64,000 bases of DNA from assembly GCA_963750195.1 (NCBI GenBank), contig CAVVPS010000018.1, forward strand, positions 328,735 through 392,734. Direction: 5' to 3'. Origin of the DNA: AP-15 sp963750195. GTDB taxonomy: Bacteria; Pseudomonadota; Alphaproteobacteria; ATCC43930; CGMCC-115725. Both the position numbers and the translations under genes were made by a program. Of this stretch, positions 9,761 through 17,281 are shown piece by piece. Below the pieces are notes generated by a model. It had not been told where the DNA came from. It did no database searches and was given only the letters and a program-made list of their open reading frames with translations. Each line of letters begins with the position of its first letter. The first letter of the stretch is position 1.

Positions 9761-9820
9761 GACCTTTTAGCGCTTCTTTAACGTGGCCGCAAGCCGGTCG
9801 GCTCAAATCCACCACGATCA
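9761..9820 (-). ncRNA. SAM-II riboswitch (metA/metZ leader)
   Basis: The minus-strand leader of metZ contains the SAM-II hallmarks in order: GTGGTGGATTTGAGCCG, CGGCTTGCGGCCACG, then TTAAAGAAGCGCTAAAAGG. The GTGG and CCAC segments form the stem, and the purine-rich GCTAAAAGG strand is the pseudoknot partner. The element binds S-adenosylmethionine and lowers expression of methionine genes in alphaproteobacteria. Position and orientation ahead of metZ fit the known biology exactly. Confidence 0.93.
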
Positions 9821-9825
9821 CCGCT

Positions 9826-9853
9826 TCCTAACCCGGCTGCTGCACGCCGTCAA
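9826..9853 (-). promoter_or_regulatory. Putative sigma-70 promoter of the metZ leader
   Basis: TTGACG (9848-9853) and TTAGGA (9826-9831) on the minus strand are separated by 16 bases. A start site near 9818 would begin the transcript just before the SAM-II aptamer, which is the expected geometry. The -10 match is imperfect. Confidence 0.45.
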
Positions 9854-9925
9854 GCCGTCAATAGGTGATTGATTCACCCCAGTCTCGCGATCGTCGTCCC
9901 AGCGGCGGCCACGACCAATTTCTGT

Positions 9926-9955
9926 CATGGATACCGGCCTTCGCCGGTATGACAT
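9926..9955. repeat. Dispersed intergenic palindrome (hairpin)
   Basis: ATACCGGC-CTTC-GCCGGTAT is a perfect 8-bp stem with a four-base loop, flanked by CATGG on the left and ACATGG on the right. Very similar imperfect palindromes are scattered between genes in many alphaproteobacteria. Only this copy is seen in the window. It lies between the metZ leader and the end of the VOC gene and could also help end transcription of the latter. Confidence 0.55.
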
Positions 9956-9983
9956 GGAACAGAGAAATGATGCTGCTCTCGGA

Positions 9984-10907
9984 CTATCTGACCTCGACCA
10001 GCTCGATGGCTTCGCGGCTGGGGCCTTCGATCATCAGCGCGCGCGTGTCGCCGAGCTGGTAGGGCTGTTCGAGAAAGGTGACGCCTTCACTCCGGAGCTT
10101 GTCGGTCCAGGCGTCGAGATCGGCGACGCTCAGCGCGATATGGTCCTGCAATTGGCCGCGCGAGCTAACCAGCGGCTGGTCGCCCTGGTTCGCGTACCAC
10201 ATCATCGATACGTCCCCGAACTCCACGCCGGCGCGTGGTGAGCGGAACATCCCTTCGCGGTTCAGCGCCGGCCAGGTGCGGTCCGGTCCGCGCACGACCT
10301 TGCCGCCGGTCTCACTCGCCGGTGTCGGGGCGTAGCCCGGCCGCAGCGGCGCGTTCAGGTGCTTCTGATACCATTCGAGCGCGCCGATCGGGTCCTCCTG
10401 GTACAGGTGCACGTGGTTGAAGCGCTCGGTCGGATGGTTGCCGGCATATTCGACTAAGGCATGGTCGGGGCCTCGCATATACGAGAACCCGCCGCCACCC
10501 GCCGGCTTGACGCCTTTCGCCTTGGACTCGGCGATCTGCGCCTTGGTCAGACCGAGCACGTTGCCGATGCTGGGCCAGGTGTCGCTTGATATCAGTACCG
10601 AGCCGCCTTCATCGGTGGTGTAGAGCGGCAACAGCTCGATCTCGGGCCGGTCCTTGTAGGTTTCGAGGCAACGGCGGGCATCGGTGACGTGCCAGCCGAA
10701 ATGCCAGATCGCGCTCTGCGGCTCCATCGCCGGCGGCTCATCGACCTTTGTGAACAGCACCAAGACGTCGTTCGGCGATTCGAGCGCCGGAACGCCACCC
10801 CAGCTGCCCTTCGTGGTCGTCGGAAACTGGCGAGTGTAGAACCCGATCGCCTTGTCGGGATCGACCGAGTTCAGGTGGATGTGGTGAAAACCTGGGGTCG
10901 GGAGCAT
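9984..10907 (-). CDS. VOC-superfamily (glyoxalase/dioxygenase-type) protein
   Basis: 307 residues with two vicinal-oxygen-chelate modules. The first starts GFHHIHLNSVDPDKAIGFYT (residue 6); the second starts FNHVHLYQEDPIGALEWYQKHL (about 165) and ends in DHIALSVADLDAW and ALMIEGPSREAIELVE. The histidines and final glutamate are the usual metal ligands. Members act as dioxygenases, glyoxalases or dehalogenase-like enzymes, and the substrate cannot be assigned. The ATG follows GAAGGAAACAAC. It stands alone between metZ and modC. Confidence 0.82.
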   Translation of the reverse strand: MLPTPGFHHIHLNSVDPDKAIGFYTRQFPTTTKGSWGGVPALESPNDVLVLFTKVDEPPAMEPQSAIWHFGWHVTDARRCLETYKDRPEIELLPLYTTDEGGSVLISSDTWPSIGNVLGLTKAQIAESKAKGVKPAGGGGFSYMRGPDHALVEYAGNHPTERFNHVHLYQEDPIGALEWYQKHLNAPLRPGYAPTPASETGGKVVRGPDRTWPALNREGMFRSPRAGVEFGDVSMMWYANQGDQPLVSSRGQLQDHIALSVADLDAWTDKLRSEGVTFLEQPYQLGDTRALMIEGPSREAIELVEVR

Positions 10908-11094
10908 GTTGTTTCCTTCTCGATAGTCAGCCTATTCCAAGCATGGCCGCGCGGAAGCGGTTGCGACACTCCGCAGGATCGCTCCAATTCAGTCTATCAG
11001 GATTCGTGCCAAGCGGGGCTCGAATGCAACTCCCGGCCAGCCTCGACCGCGCGATCGGCGCCGGTATCGGCCTGTCGGCGTTGCGCACCCTGAT

Positions 11095-12246
11095 TCAGCT
11101 GTCGAAGACTTCGACTTCCTGATCGAAATCGGCGGTCTCGCCGTCGCGGCCGAAGTTGCGCCGGTCGATCGCCACGGTCTTGATCAGCGCGAAGACTTGC
11201 CGTCCGGGTTCGAGGCCGAGCGCCTCGCCCGAACGCCGCGTGACCCGCGCCAGCAATCGTTCGGGCCCCAGGCGAAGCTGGACTTCGAGCGCCCCCTCCC
11301 CAATCGGAACCAGTACTTCGACCTCGCCGGCCAGTACGTTGAGCGCGCTGATCCCGGCGGGCCGGGTGAGCGCCAGGATCACGTCTCGGGCGCGGATGCG
11401 CACCCGCAACGGGGTCCCGACCGGGAGATCTAGCCGCGGCACCGTCAGTCGTCCGAAGCCGCCGACCAGTTCAGTCAGTCCCCAGCGCGTGTCCTGCGCC
11501 GCGACCACGACCGTGAGCACCGCGCCGGCCTCGAAGCCACCGGCCAACGGATAAAGGCCGGCCTGCCCCATCACCTCGGCCACGGGCCCGACCGCCCGCA
11601 CACTTCCCTCCGCGATCAACACGATCGTCGTGGCCAGTCGGGCAACTTCCGCGGCGGCGTGGCTGACATAGACGATCGGCACCATCGCGCCGTCGCGCAG
11701 GCGTTCGAGATAGGGCAGGATTTCGTCCTTGCGCGCGGCGTCGAGCGAGGCCAGCGGCTCGTCCATCAGCAACAGGCGCGGGTTCGCCACCAGCGCGCGG
11801 CCGATCGCCACTCGCTGCTTTTCGCCGCCCGACAGCCGGCCGGGGCGGCGCTTCAGCAAGGGCCCGATCCCCAACAGATCGACGACGTCGTCGATTCCGA
11901 CCGCCGCTTCCCCGCGCGGCGCGAACCAGCGGCCGAACAACAGGTTCTGGCGCACTGTCAGATGCGGAAATAGCCGGCCTTCCTGGAACACGTAACCAAT
12001 CCGGCGGCGATGGACCGGCATGACAATTCCGCGCTCCGTGTCGAGCAATACCGCTCCGTCAACGGCAATGCGGCCGCGTTGTGGCCGGATCAGCCCGGCG
12101 ATGGCGTTGACGACCGAGGTCTTGCCCGCCCCCGAGCGACCGAACAGGGCGGTCAGGCCGCGCCCGCTCGCAAAGTGGATGTCGAGCGCAAAGGCGCCGA
12201 GCCGGTGCTCGATATCGACTTCAAGCACTAGCTCAGTCTCCTGCAA
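11095..12246 (-). CDS. modC: Molybdate ABC transporter ATPase
   Basis: 383 residues. The ABC domain has Walker A GRSGAGKTS near residue 36, signature LSGGEKQRVAIGRAL near 133 and Walker B LLLMDEPLASLD. A C-terminal Mop (TOBE) molybdate-binding domain covers roughly 290-365. It energises molybdate uptake together with ModB, whose gene overlaps its start by 14 bases. The Mop domain separates it from sulfate or iron ATPases. A periplasmic ModA gene, normally first in the operon, is missing here. Confidence 0.93.
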   Translation of the reverse strand: MQETELVLEVDIEHRLGAFALDIHFASGRGLTALFGRSGAGKTSVVNAIAGLIRPQRGRIAVDGAVLLDTERGIVMPVHRRRIGYVFQEGRLFPHLTVRQNLLFGRWFAPRGEAAVGIDDVVDLLGIGPLLKRRPGRLSGGEKQRVAIGRALVANPRLLLMDEPLASLDAARKDEILPYLERLRDGAMVPIVYVSHAAAEVARLATTIVLIAEGSVRAVGPVAEVMGQAGLYPLAGGFEAGAVLTVVVAAQDTRWGLTELVGGFGRLTVPRLDLPVGTPLRVRIRARDVILALTRPAGISALNVLAGEVEVLVPIGEGALEVQLRLGPERLLARVTRRSGEALGLEPGRQVFALIKTVAIDRRNFGRDGETADFDQEVEVFDS

Positions 12247-12925
12247 GGCGGCGGCCGATTTGCCGCGCCAGAATCTCGGAGGCGAGCAGCGCCAGCATCG
12301 CCAGCGTGACCGAGACGACGGTCAGGCGCAGCGCCGCAGGATCGCCGCCGGGGGTCTGGGTCAGGGCGTAAATCGCCAAGGGGACGGTCTGGGTTTCGCC
12401 CGGAATGTTGGAGACAAAGGTGATCGTTGCGCCGAACTCGCCGAGACTGCGGGCGAAGGACAGCACCATGCCGGCGACGATCCCCGGCATCATCAGCGGC
12501 AGTGTTACCAGCAGAAACACAAAGATGCGCCGGGCGCCAAGGGTGCCGGCCGCTTCTTCGAGCCGGCGGTCGATCGCTTCGAGCGACAGCCGCATCGCCC
12601 GGACCATCAGCGGAAACGCCGTCACTGCCGCTGCCAGGGCGGCACCGGTCCAGCGAAAGGCGAAGACGATGCCGAATGCGGCGAAGAAGCGGCCGAGCGG
12701 GCCGTTGTTACCGAACAACAACAGCAGCAGATAGCCGGTGACGACCGGCGGCATAACCAGCGGCAGGTGGATGGCGCCATCGAGCAGGCTCTTGCCCCAG
12801 AATCGCCCACGCGCCAGCACCAGTGCCGCGGCGAGACCAAACGGCATGCTCCACAGCATCGCCCAAAACGCGACCCGCAGGCTGAGCCGCACCGCCTCGA
12901 TCTCGTCGGTGCTTAGGTTAAACAT
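12233..12925 (-). CDS. modB: Molybdate ABC transporter permease
   Basis: 230 residues with five to six membrane spans and the EAA-loop sequence LEEAAGTLGARRIFVFLLVTLP (about residue 140) that docks with the ATPase. Its last 14 bases overlap modC, indicating translational coupling. The usual modA gene is not upstream; the next gene on that side is a divergently oriented Rdx/SelW selenoprotein gene. ModA may be elsewhere or shared. Molybdenum supply would serve molybdopterin enzymes. Confidence 0.93.
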   Translation of the reverse strand: MFNLSTDEIEAVRLSLRVAFWAMLWSMPFGLAAALVLARGRFWGKSLLDGAIHLPLVMPPVVTGYLLLLLFGNNGPLGRFFAAFGIVFAFRWTGAALAAAVTAFPLMVRAMRLSLEAIDRRLEEAAGTLGARRIFVFLLVTLPLMMPGIVAGMVLSFARSLGEFGATITFVSNIPGETQTVPLAIYALTQTPGGDPAALRLTVVSVTLAMLALLASEILARQIGRRLAGD

Positions 12926-13095
12926 CTCAGCGGCGCATGTGCCAAGGCTCAGGCTCGGTTTGTCTACCGGTGATCATTGCCAGGCGCGCCGACGACATCC
13001 GTTGTATATATATGAAGCTATCGAGGCGGAATAATGGCGGCTTTCGGTAGAGCGTGCTAGATTGTTATCGTGGTTTCTGCCAGGAGGCTCCCGCG

Positions 13096-13314
13096 ATGAA
13101 GGTCAGGATCGAATACTGCGTACCTTGAAACTACCTACCCAGGGCCCTCCGTGCGAGGGCGCGACTCGAAGAAAAGTACGGCGCCGAAGTCGAGCTGGTT
13201 AAGGGGGTCGCCGGTGTGTTCGAGATCACCGTCGACGGAAAGCTCGCCTTTTCCAAGAAGCAGCTGGGACGTTTCCCGGAAGACGCCGAAATCGACGCCT
13301 TAGGCGGAGGTTAG
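13096..13314 (+). CDS. SelW/Rdx-family selenoprotein (in-frame TGA as Sec)
   Basis: Seventy-two codons from an ATG preceded by AGGAGG at an 8-base spacing. Codon 11 is TGA (13126-13128) and lies in Y-C-V-P-U-N-Y-L-P-R-A, the place where Rdx/SelW/SelT/SelH proteins carry their CxxC or CxxU redox motif. Translation after the TGA continues the family pattern: an acidic-basic helix, then VAGVFEITVDGKLAFSKK, then a GRFPE segment, to a TAG at 13312. A six-pair hairpin follows the TGA as a bacterial SECIS should. The protein is a small thioredoxin-like selenol redox protein. The 3' end faces the next gene with 14 bases between stop codons. The alternative is a nonsense-mutated Cys form, or a TGC misread as TGA. 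Confidence 0.8.
13126..13161 (+). promoter_or_regulatory. bSECIS-like hairpin after the Sec TGA
   Basis: The stem GCCCTC (13144-13149) pairs perfectly with GAGGGC (13155-13160) around the loop CGTGC. The loop has a G as its second base, 22 bases after the TGA. Bacterial SECIS elements recognised by SelB need a small apical hairpin with a G among the first loop bases at roughly 16-37 bases from the UGA, so this fits. The codons here (Arg-Ala-Leu-Arg-Ala-Arg) could also give a stem by chance. Confidence 0.6.
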
Positions 13315-13328
13315 GCGGGCCTCGATGG

Positions 13329-14855
13329 TCATGGCGACGGCTGGCCGGCCTGTCGGGCGGTGCGAACGTAGATAACGGCGCGCGCGTCCCGGTAGACGCG
13401 CCGCCAACCCGGCAGATGGTCAAGACCGCCGACCGCACGTTGCCGCGGCTCCAGCAATGCCCAGCCGATCTTCCAGCTGTCGAGAAGGTTGCCGAGAACG
13501 CGTTCGTCGCCGTTTTCGGCATCGAGGTAGCGGGCGAGAAACGCGTTGCCGAACAGCTCGATGCGACCGTCGATAAAGGTTGGGATCCCGCGAAAGATCA
13601 GGTAGCCGCCAAAAGCCTCGCTGTTGAAGAGCCGCCCCGACAGCCCGAGGCGCGCGGCGGCGGCGAGCGCCGATGCTGGGGTCACCGCATCCTCGGTGCG
13701 CACGATCGGCCGCAGCACCAATGGCAGGCTTAACGCCAGCGCGACGGCGAAAGTCAGCGCCACCGCCTGGGCGGCGGCCGGTTCGGCAAGGCGAGCTGCG
13801 GCACGGCTGACCCACGACACCGGCGCCGAGCGGATTGCGGCGGCCAATTGCGGCCCCAACGATCCCGCGACCGCGAGCGGGCCGACGAGGCCGAGAAGAT
13901 CGGCATGGCGGGTATGAGCAAGCGCCATGTGGCACAGCCCTACCAGCACCAGCACCCGCGTCGCCGGCGCCTTGACCCCACTCGTCAAGCCGAGCACGAT
14001 CAGTCCCAGCAACATGATTTCGAGCGGCTGAAAATCCTGGAAATCCGGGCTGCGCCACTCGATGAACGAGGATTCCAACGCCGGCATCGCCATCAGCCGG
14101 AACGGCTCGATCAGGCCGGCAAAGCCGTTTGGGGTCGCAAGGGCGGCGGCGAGCGCGAGGCCGGCGAACAAGCCCCAGCGTCGCGCCTCGATCCGGCGCG
14201 GCCCGGCCAGCACGGCCTCCGCCGCAAGGTAGAAGGCGAGGAGAAGCCCGAACAAATAGCTGTCGTGCAGATTGGCCCAAAGCACCATCAGCGGCAGCAG
14301 GCGAAAAGGTGGCGCCGAGCCGGTGTCTCGCGCCGCGAAGAGCGCGCCCGACCACAGTACCAACAAGGGCAATGCCAACAAATGCGGCCGGGCCAACAGA
14401 TGGCTTTCGACCAGGGTCGCGGCGAGCGCCACTGCGATCAATGCCGAGAAGGGCTCGGCCCAGCGCAGCAAGAAGCGGGTCAGTAACGCCAGGCCGATGG
14501 CAAAGCAGGCGATGGTCAGCAGCACCAGCCCGCTCCACCCGGCAGCGCGATAGACCACCGCCAGCACGATCTCGGCCAGCCATTCATGCGGGACCCACCG
14601 CACGCCGGCGAAGGTGTAAGAGAACGGGTCGTGTAGCGGCAGCGCGCCGTGCGCCAGCATCCAGCGGCCGGCGGCGATGTGAAGATATGTATCGGGGTCG
14701 CGCAGCAGCGCCCGCGGTTGGCACAATGCCCGGTCGATAGCGAGGAGCGCCACGATCAGCGGCCACGACGGAAGTAGCCGCCCGGGCCACGACCGCGCCG
14801 CTGTCGGCCCTATACCCGGTCCCGATAGATGATCAACCGCCGCGATGTCCGCCAT
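13329..14855 (-). CDS. Polytopic membrane protein, GT-C-like
   Basis: 508 residues with about ten to eleven hydrophobic spans. The first long loop contains RDPDTYLHIAAGRWML (about residue 52), an acidic motif placed as in GT-C glycosyltransferases. A soluble C-terminal part has FNSEAFGGYLIFRGIPTFIDGR (about residue 420). Such proteins usually transfer sugars from polyprenyl carriers at the outer face of the inner membrane, but no substrate can be named and enzymatic activity is inference. It stands alone, and its start is at the end of a hairpin-rich 90-base gap after the Rieske gene. Confidence 0.7.
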   Translation of the reverse strand: MADIAAVDHLSGPGIGPTAARSWPGRLLPSWPLIVALLAIDRALCQPRALLRDPDTYLHIAAGRWMLAHGALPLHDPFSYTFAGVRWVPHEWLAEIVLAVVYRAAGWSGLVLLTIACFAIGLALLTRFLLRWAEPFSALIAVALAATLVESHLLARPHLLALPLLVLWSGALFAARDTGSAPPFRLLPLMVLWANLHDSYLFGLLLAFYLAAEAVLAGPRRIEARRWGLFAGLALAAALATPNGFAGLIEPFRLMAMPALESSFIEWRSPDFQDFQPLEIMLLGLIVLGLTSGVKAPATRVLVLVGLCHMALAHTRHADLLGLVGPLAVAGSLGPQLAAAIRSAPVSWVSRAAARLAEPAAAQAVALTFAVALALSLPLVLRPIVRTEDAVTPASALAAAARLGLSGRLFNSEAFGGYLIFRGIPTFIDGRIELFGNAFLARYLDAENGDERVLGNLLDSWKIGWALLEPRQRAVGGLDHLPGWRRVYRDARAVIYVRTARQAGQPSP

Positions 14856-14858
14856 CCT

Positions 14859-14930
14859 CCACGCGTGCGGGAACGGCGCTTGCCGGCGCCGTTACGCGTG
14901 GGGACCCTCGCAGTTTAAAGTTAGCGAGGG
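14859..14930. terminator. Two tandem hairpins downstream of the Rieske gene
   Basis: CCACGCGT (14859-14866) pairs with ACGCGTGG (14894-14901), with an inner AACGGCGC/GCGCCGTT stem. A second hairpin has CCCTCGC (14905-14911) pairing with GCGAGGG (14924-14930). They fill the gap between the Rieske gene stop and the next minus-strand start. There is no T-run, so they may be a weak terminator or an mRNA-stabilising structure. Confidence 0.45.
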
Positions 14931-14945
14931 CTTAAGCTGCCGCCG

Positions 14946-16241
14946 CTATTTCGCCGCGACCGGGAGCTCTTCGGCGTACATTTCGGGCAACACGGTCTCG
15001 CGCCAGGTTTCCTGCCGCGGAAAGATCTTTTCGATCGCCCGCGCCGAATAATAGCTAGTGTCGACCCCCGGCGGGTTGCCGCCCGCCTGCACGGTCTTGA
15101 CCGCGTCCAGCAGCAATCGCCGGGTGGCGATGATCGCCCGGTCGGCCGGCCCCAGATGTTCTTTGGAGCGGTCGACGATCGGCCCCATGCCCTCCTGCAC
15201 CGCGCGGTCCTGAGTGTTGATGCCGTCGATGCCGGTGAAAGTCTCGTGCTTTTGCACCTGGCGGTCGATCATCCAGTTGTTGCGCTTGTTGCGGAATGAG
15301 CGGAACTCGCCCGAGGTCTCGACATAGTCCGGGCCGTTGCCGTTGCCGCGCTCCATCCGGTCGTCGTCGCTCAGGCCCTCTTCGCCAAAGCTGTACATCC
15401 AGTTCCAGACCATGCAGTTCTCGTCGTCGATCGGGACCCAGATATGCCCGGCGATGTTGGTGCGATCACCGCCGCCCAGCGCGCGCCCGAGTTGCTGCGG
15501 CCGGATCTGGGTGAACGGCATGACGAAATGGTAAGAGCGGACGTAGGTCTTGTCTTCGTCGAGCGGCCGGATCCCGACATAACGGTAGCCGTAATCGGTG
15601 ACGTCGACTTCGAGCAATGGCGCCCGGCCGCGAACAAACGGTCCTTGAACAGGGATGCCGGGGCGGGTGGTGTTCGGGGTGATCGTGCGATGCAGGATCG
15701 GCGCGTGCGAGGTGTCGATGCCGCCTTCGAGCGCCTGCAGCCAGTTGCACTCCTCCCACACCTTCGAGACGTGGCGGTGAGTTTCCGGCACCTGCGTCCA
15801 TTCGAAGGCGGGTGGAGCGGGCATCTTGTCGCGCGGCCCCATATACGCCCAGATCACGCCGCCCATCTCGACCGTCGGATAGGCGGTCAGCCGGACCTTG
15901 CTGCAGAATGGCTCGGGCTCGTTCATCTGCTCCAGGCACTTGCCGTCGACGTCGAATTTCCAGCCGTGGTAGATACAGCGCAATCCGGATTCCTCGTTGC
16001 GCCCGAACCATAGCGAGGCGCGGCGATGCGGGCAGAACTCGTCGACGAGTCCGATCCGGCCCTCACTGTCGCGAAACCCGACGAGCTTTTCGCCGAGGAG
16101 CTGAACGCGGACCGGCGGACAATCCGGCTCAGGCAGTTCACGCGTCAGCAGCGCCGGGATCCAGTAGCGCCGCATTACCTCGCCCATCGGCGTCTCTGGC
16201 CCGATACGGGTGACCAGTTCGTTGTCTTCGGGTGACAGCAT
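14946..16241 (-). CDS. Rieske [2Fe-2S] ring-hydroxylating oxygenase, large subunit
   Basis: 431 residues. The Rieske cluster ligands are in CPHRRASLWFGRNEESGLRC and the adjoining YHGWKF (about residues 68-92). The catalytic domain has GGIDTSHAPILHR with histidines and NWLQALEG upstream, as in phthalate dioxygenase-type oxygenases. It would hydroxylate an aromatic or heterocyclic acid using electrons from a separate reductase, which is not in the window. A paralogue of nearly identical architecture lies at 41877-43151. The ATG at 16241 gives MLSPEDNELVTRIGPETP, parallel to the paralogue start. Confidence 0.9.
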   Translation of the reverse strand: MLSPEDNELVTRIGPETPMGEVMRRYWIPALLTRELPEPDCPPVRVQLLGEKLVGFRDSEGRIGLVDEFCPHRRASLWFGRNEESGLRCIYHGWKFDVDGKCLEQMNEPEPFCSKVRLTAYPTVEMGGVIWAYMGPRDKMPAPPAFEWTQVPETHRHVSKVWEECNWLQALEGGIDTSHAPILHRTITPNTTRPGIPVQGPFVRGRAPLLEVDVTDYGYRYVGIRPLDEDKTYVRSYHFVMPFTQIRPQQLGRALGGGDRTNIAGHIWVPIDDENCMVWNWMYSFGEEGLSDDDRMERGNGNGPDYVETSGEFRSFRNKRNNWMIDRQVQKHETFTGIDGINTQDRAVQEGMGPIVDRSKEHLGPADRAIIATRRLLLDAVKTVQAGGNPPGVDTSYYSARAIEKIFPRQETWRETVLPEMYAEELPVAAK

Positions 16242-16354
16242 CGGGTGCGCTCCTCTACATCGAAATCAAACAACACTGCGCCTGCGGCGGCAGCAAACCG
16301 GATACGATAATCCGCCGATGGCGCGCTAAGGGCAAGTGCGGACCAATCGCCGGG

Positions 16355-16371
16355 CTTGCCAAACTGGCAAG
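16355..16371. promoter_or_regulatory. Palindrome CTTGCCA-AAC-TGGCAAG upstream of GNAT gene
   Basis: A perfect 7-bp inverted repeat with a three-base spacer in the 182-base divergent region between the Rieske gene and the GNAT gene, 53 bases before the GNAT start. The 12-mer TTGCCAAACTGG inside it recurs at 51946-51957 within another palindrome. It may be an operator for an unidentified repressor or activator. Confidence 0.4.
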
Positions 16372-16423
16372 TTTATTCATCGATTTGCTCTACAACACCG
16401 CAAACTAGTGGGGAGGGGCAGCA

Positions 16424-17281
16424 ATGGCGGTGATCCTACGTCCGGGCACGCTCGCGGATGCCGAGTCCTGCGGCGTGGTCGCGTTCGAGGCTTTCAAGGC
16501 GATCTCGAGCCAGCATAATTTCCCGTGGGATTTCCCCTCGCCGGAAATTGCGGTCGGGCTGATGAAAACGTTGCTGTCGCATCGCGGCTTTTACTCGGTT
16601 GTCGCCGAGCAGGATGGCGCGACCGTCGGCAGCAACTTTGTCGACGAACGGGGCGTCATCGCCGGCATCGGTCCGATCAGCGTCGCACCAGCGGTCCAGG
16701 ACCAGTCGATCGGCCGGCGGCTGATGCTCGCAATCTTGGAACGCGAGGCGGGGCGCCGCGCCGCAGGTGTCAGGCTGCTGCAATCGGCCTATCACAACCG
16801 CTCGCTGTGTCTCTATACCAAGCTCGGCTTCGAGACCCGCGAGCCATGCTCGAAGATGGAAGGCCCCCGATTGGGCATCCGCTTGGCCGGCTATGATGTG
16901 CGCCCGGCGGTTGCAGCGGATCTCGTGGCGTGCAATGCACTTTGCCGGCAGGTCCACGGCCACGACCGCGAGGACGAATTGCGAGATGCGATCGGCCGGG
17001 GCGCCGCGCGCATCGTCGAGCATCTCGGCAAGATCACGGCCTATGCCAGCGAGATTGCATTTTTCGGCCATGCCGTCGCCGAGACGAACCAAGGCTTGCA
17101 GGCACTAATCGGCGCCGCATCCAGCTTCCAAGGTGGCGGGTTCTTACTGCCGACGCGCAATGGCGAGCTGTTTCGCTGGTGCCTGCAGCGGGGCCTGCGC
17201 CTCGTGCATCAGATGACCCTGATGACCGTCGGTCTCTACAACGAGCCGGACGGCGCCTATCTGCCGTCGGTGCTCTATTGA
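16424..17281 (+). CDS. GNAT-family N-acetyltransferase
   Basis: 285 residues. The N-terminal GNAT domain begins MAVILRPGTLADAESCGVVAFEAF, and its acetyl-CoA loop is VQDQSIGRRLMLAIL (about residues 90-104). A second, degenerate acyltransferase-like domain (about 160-285) follows, giving the two-lobe form seen in some GNATs. The ATG follows GGGGAGGGG. Its stop overlaps the convergent methyltransferase by seven bases. The acceptor substrate is unknown. Confidence 0.85.
   Translation: MAVILRPGTLADAESCGVVAFEAFKAISSQHNFPWDFPSPEIAVGLMKTLLSHRGFYSVVAEQDGATVGSNFVDERGVIAGIGPISVAPAVQDQSIGRRLMLAILEREAGRRAAGVRLLQSAYHNRSLCLYTKLGFETREPCSKMEGPRLGIRLAGYDVRPAVAADLVACNALCRQVHGHDREDELRDAIGRGAARIVEHLGKITAYASEIAFFGHAVAETNQGLQALIGAASSFQGGGFLLPTRNGELFRWCLQRGLRLVHQMTLMTVGLYNEPDGAYLPSVLY

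Noticed and set aside
12996..13020. AT-rich TTGTATATATATGAA near modB as a ModE-type operator
   Set aside because: It lacks both CG-flanked half-sites of the Mo-box; too weak to call.
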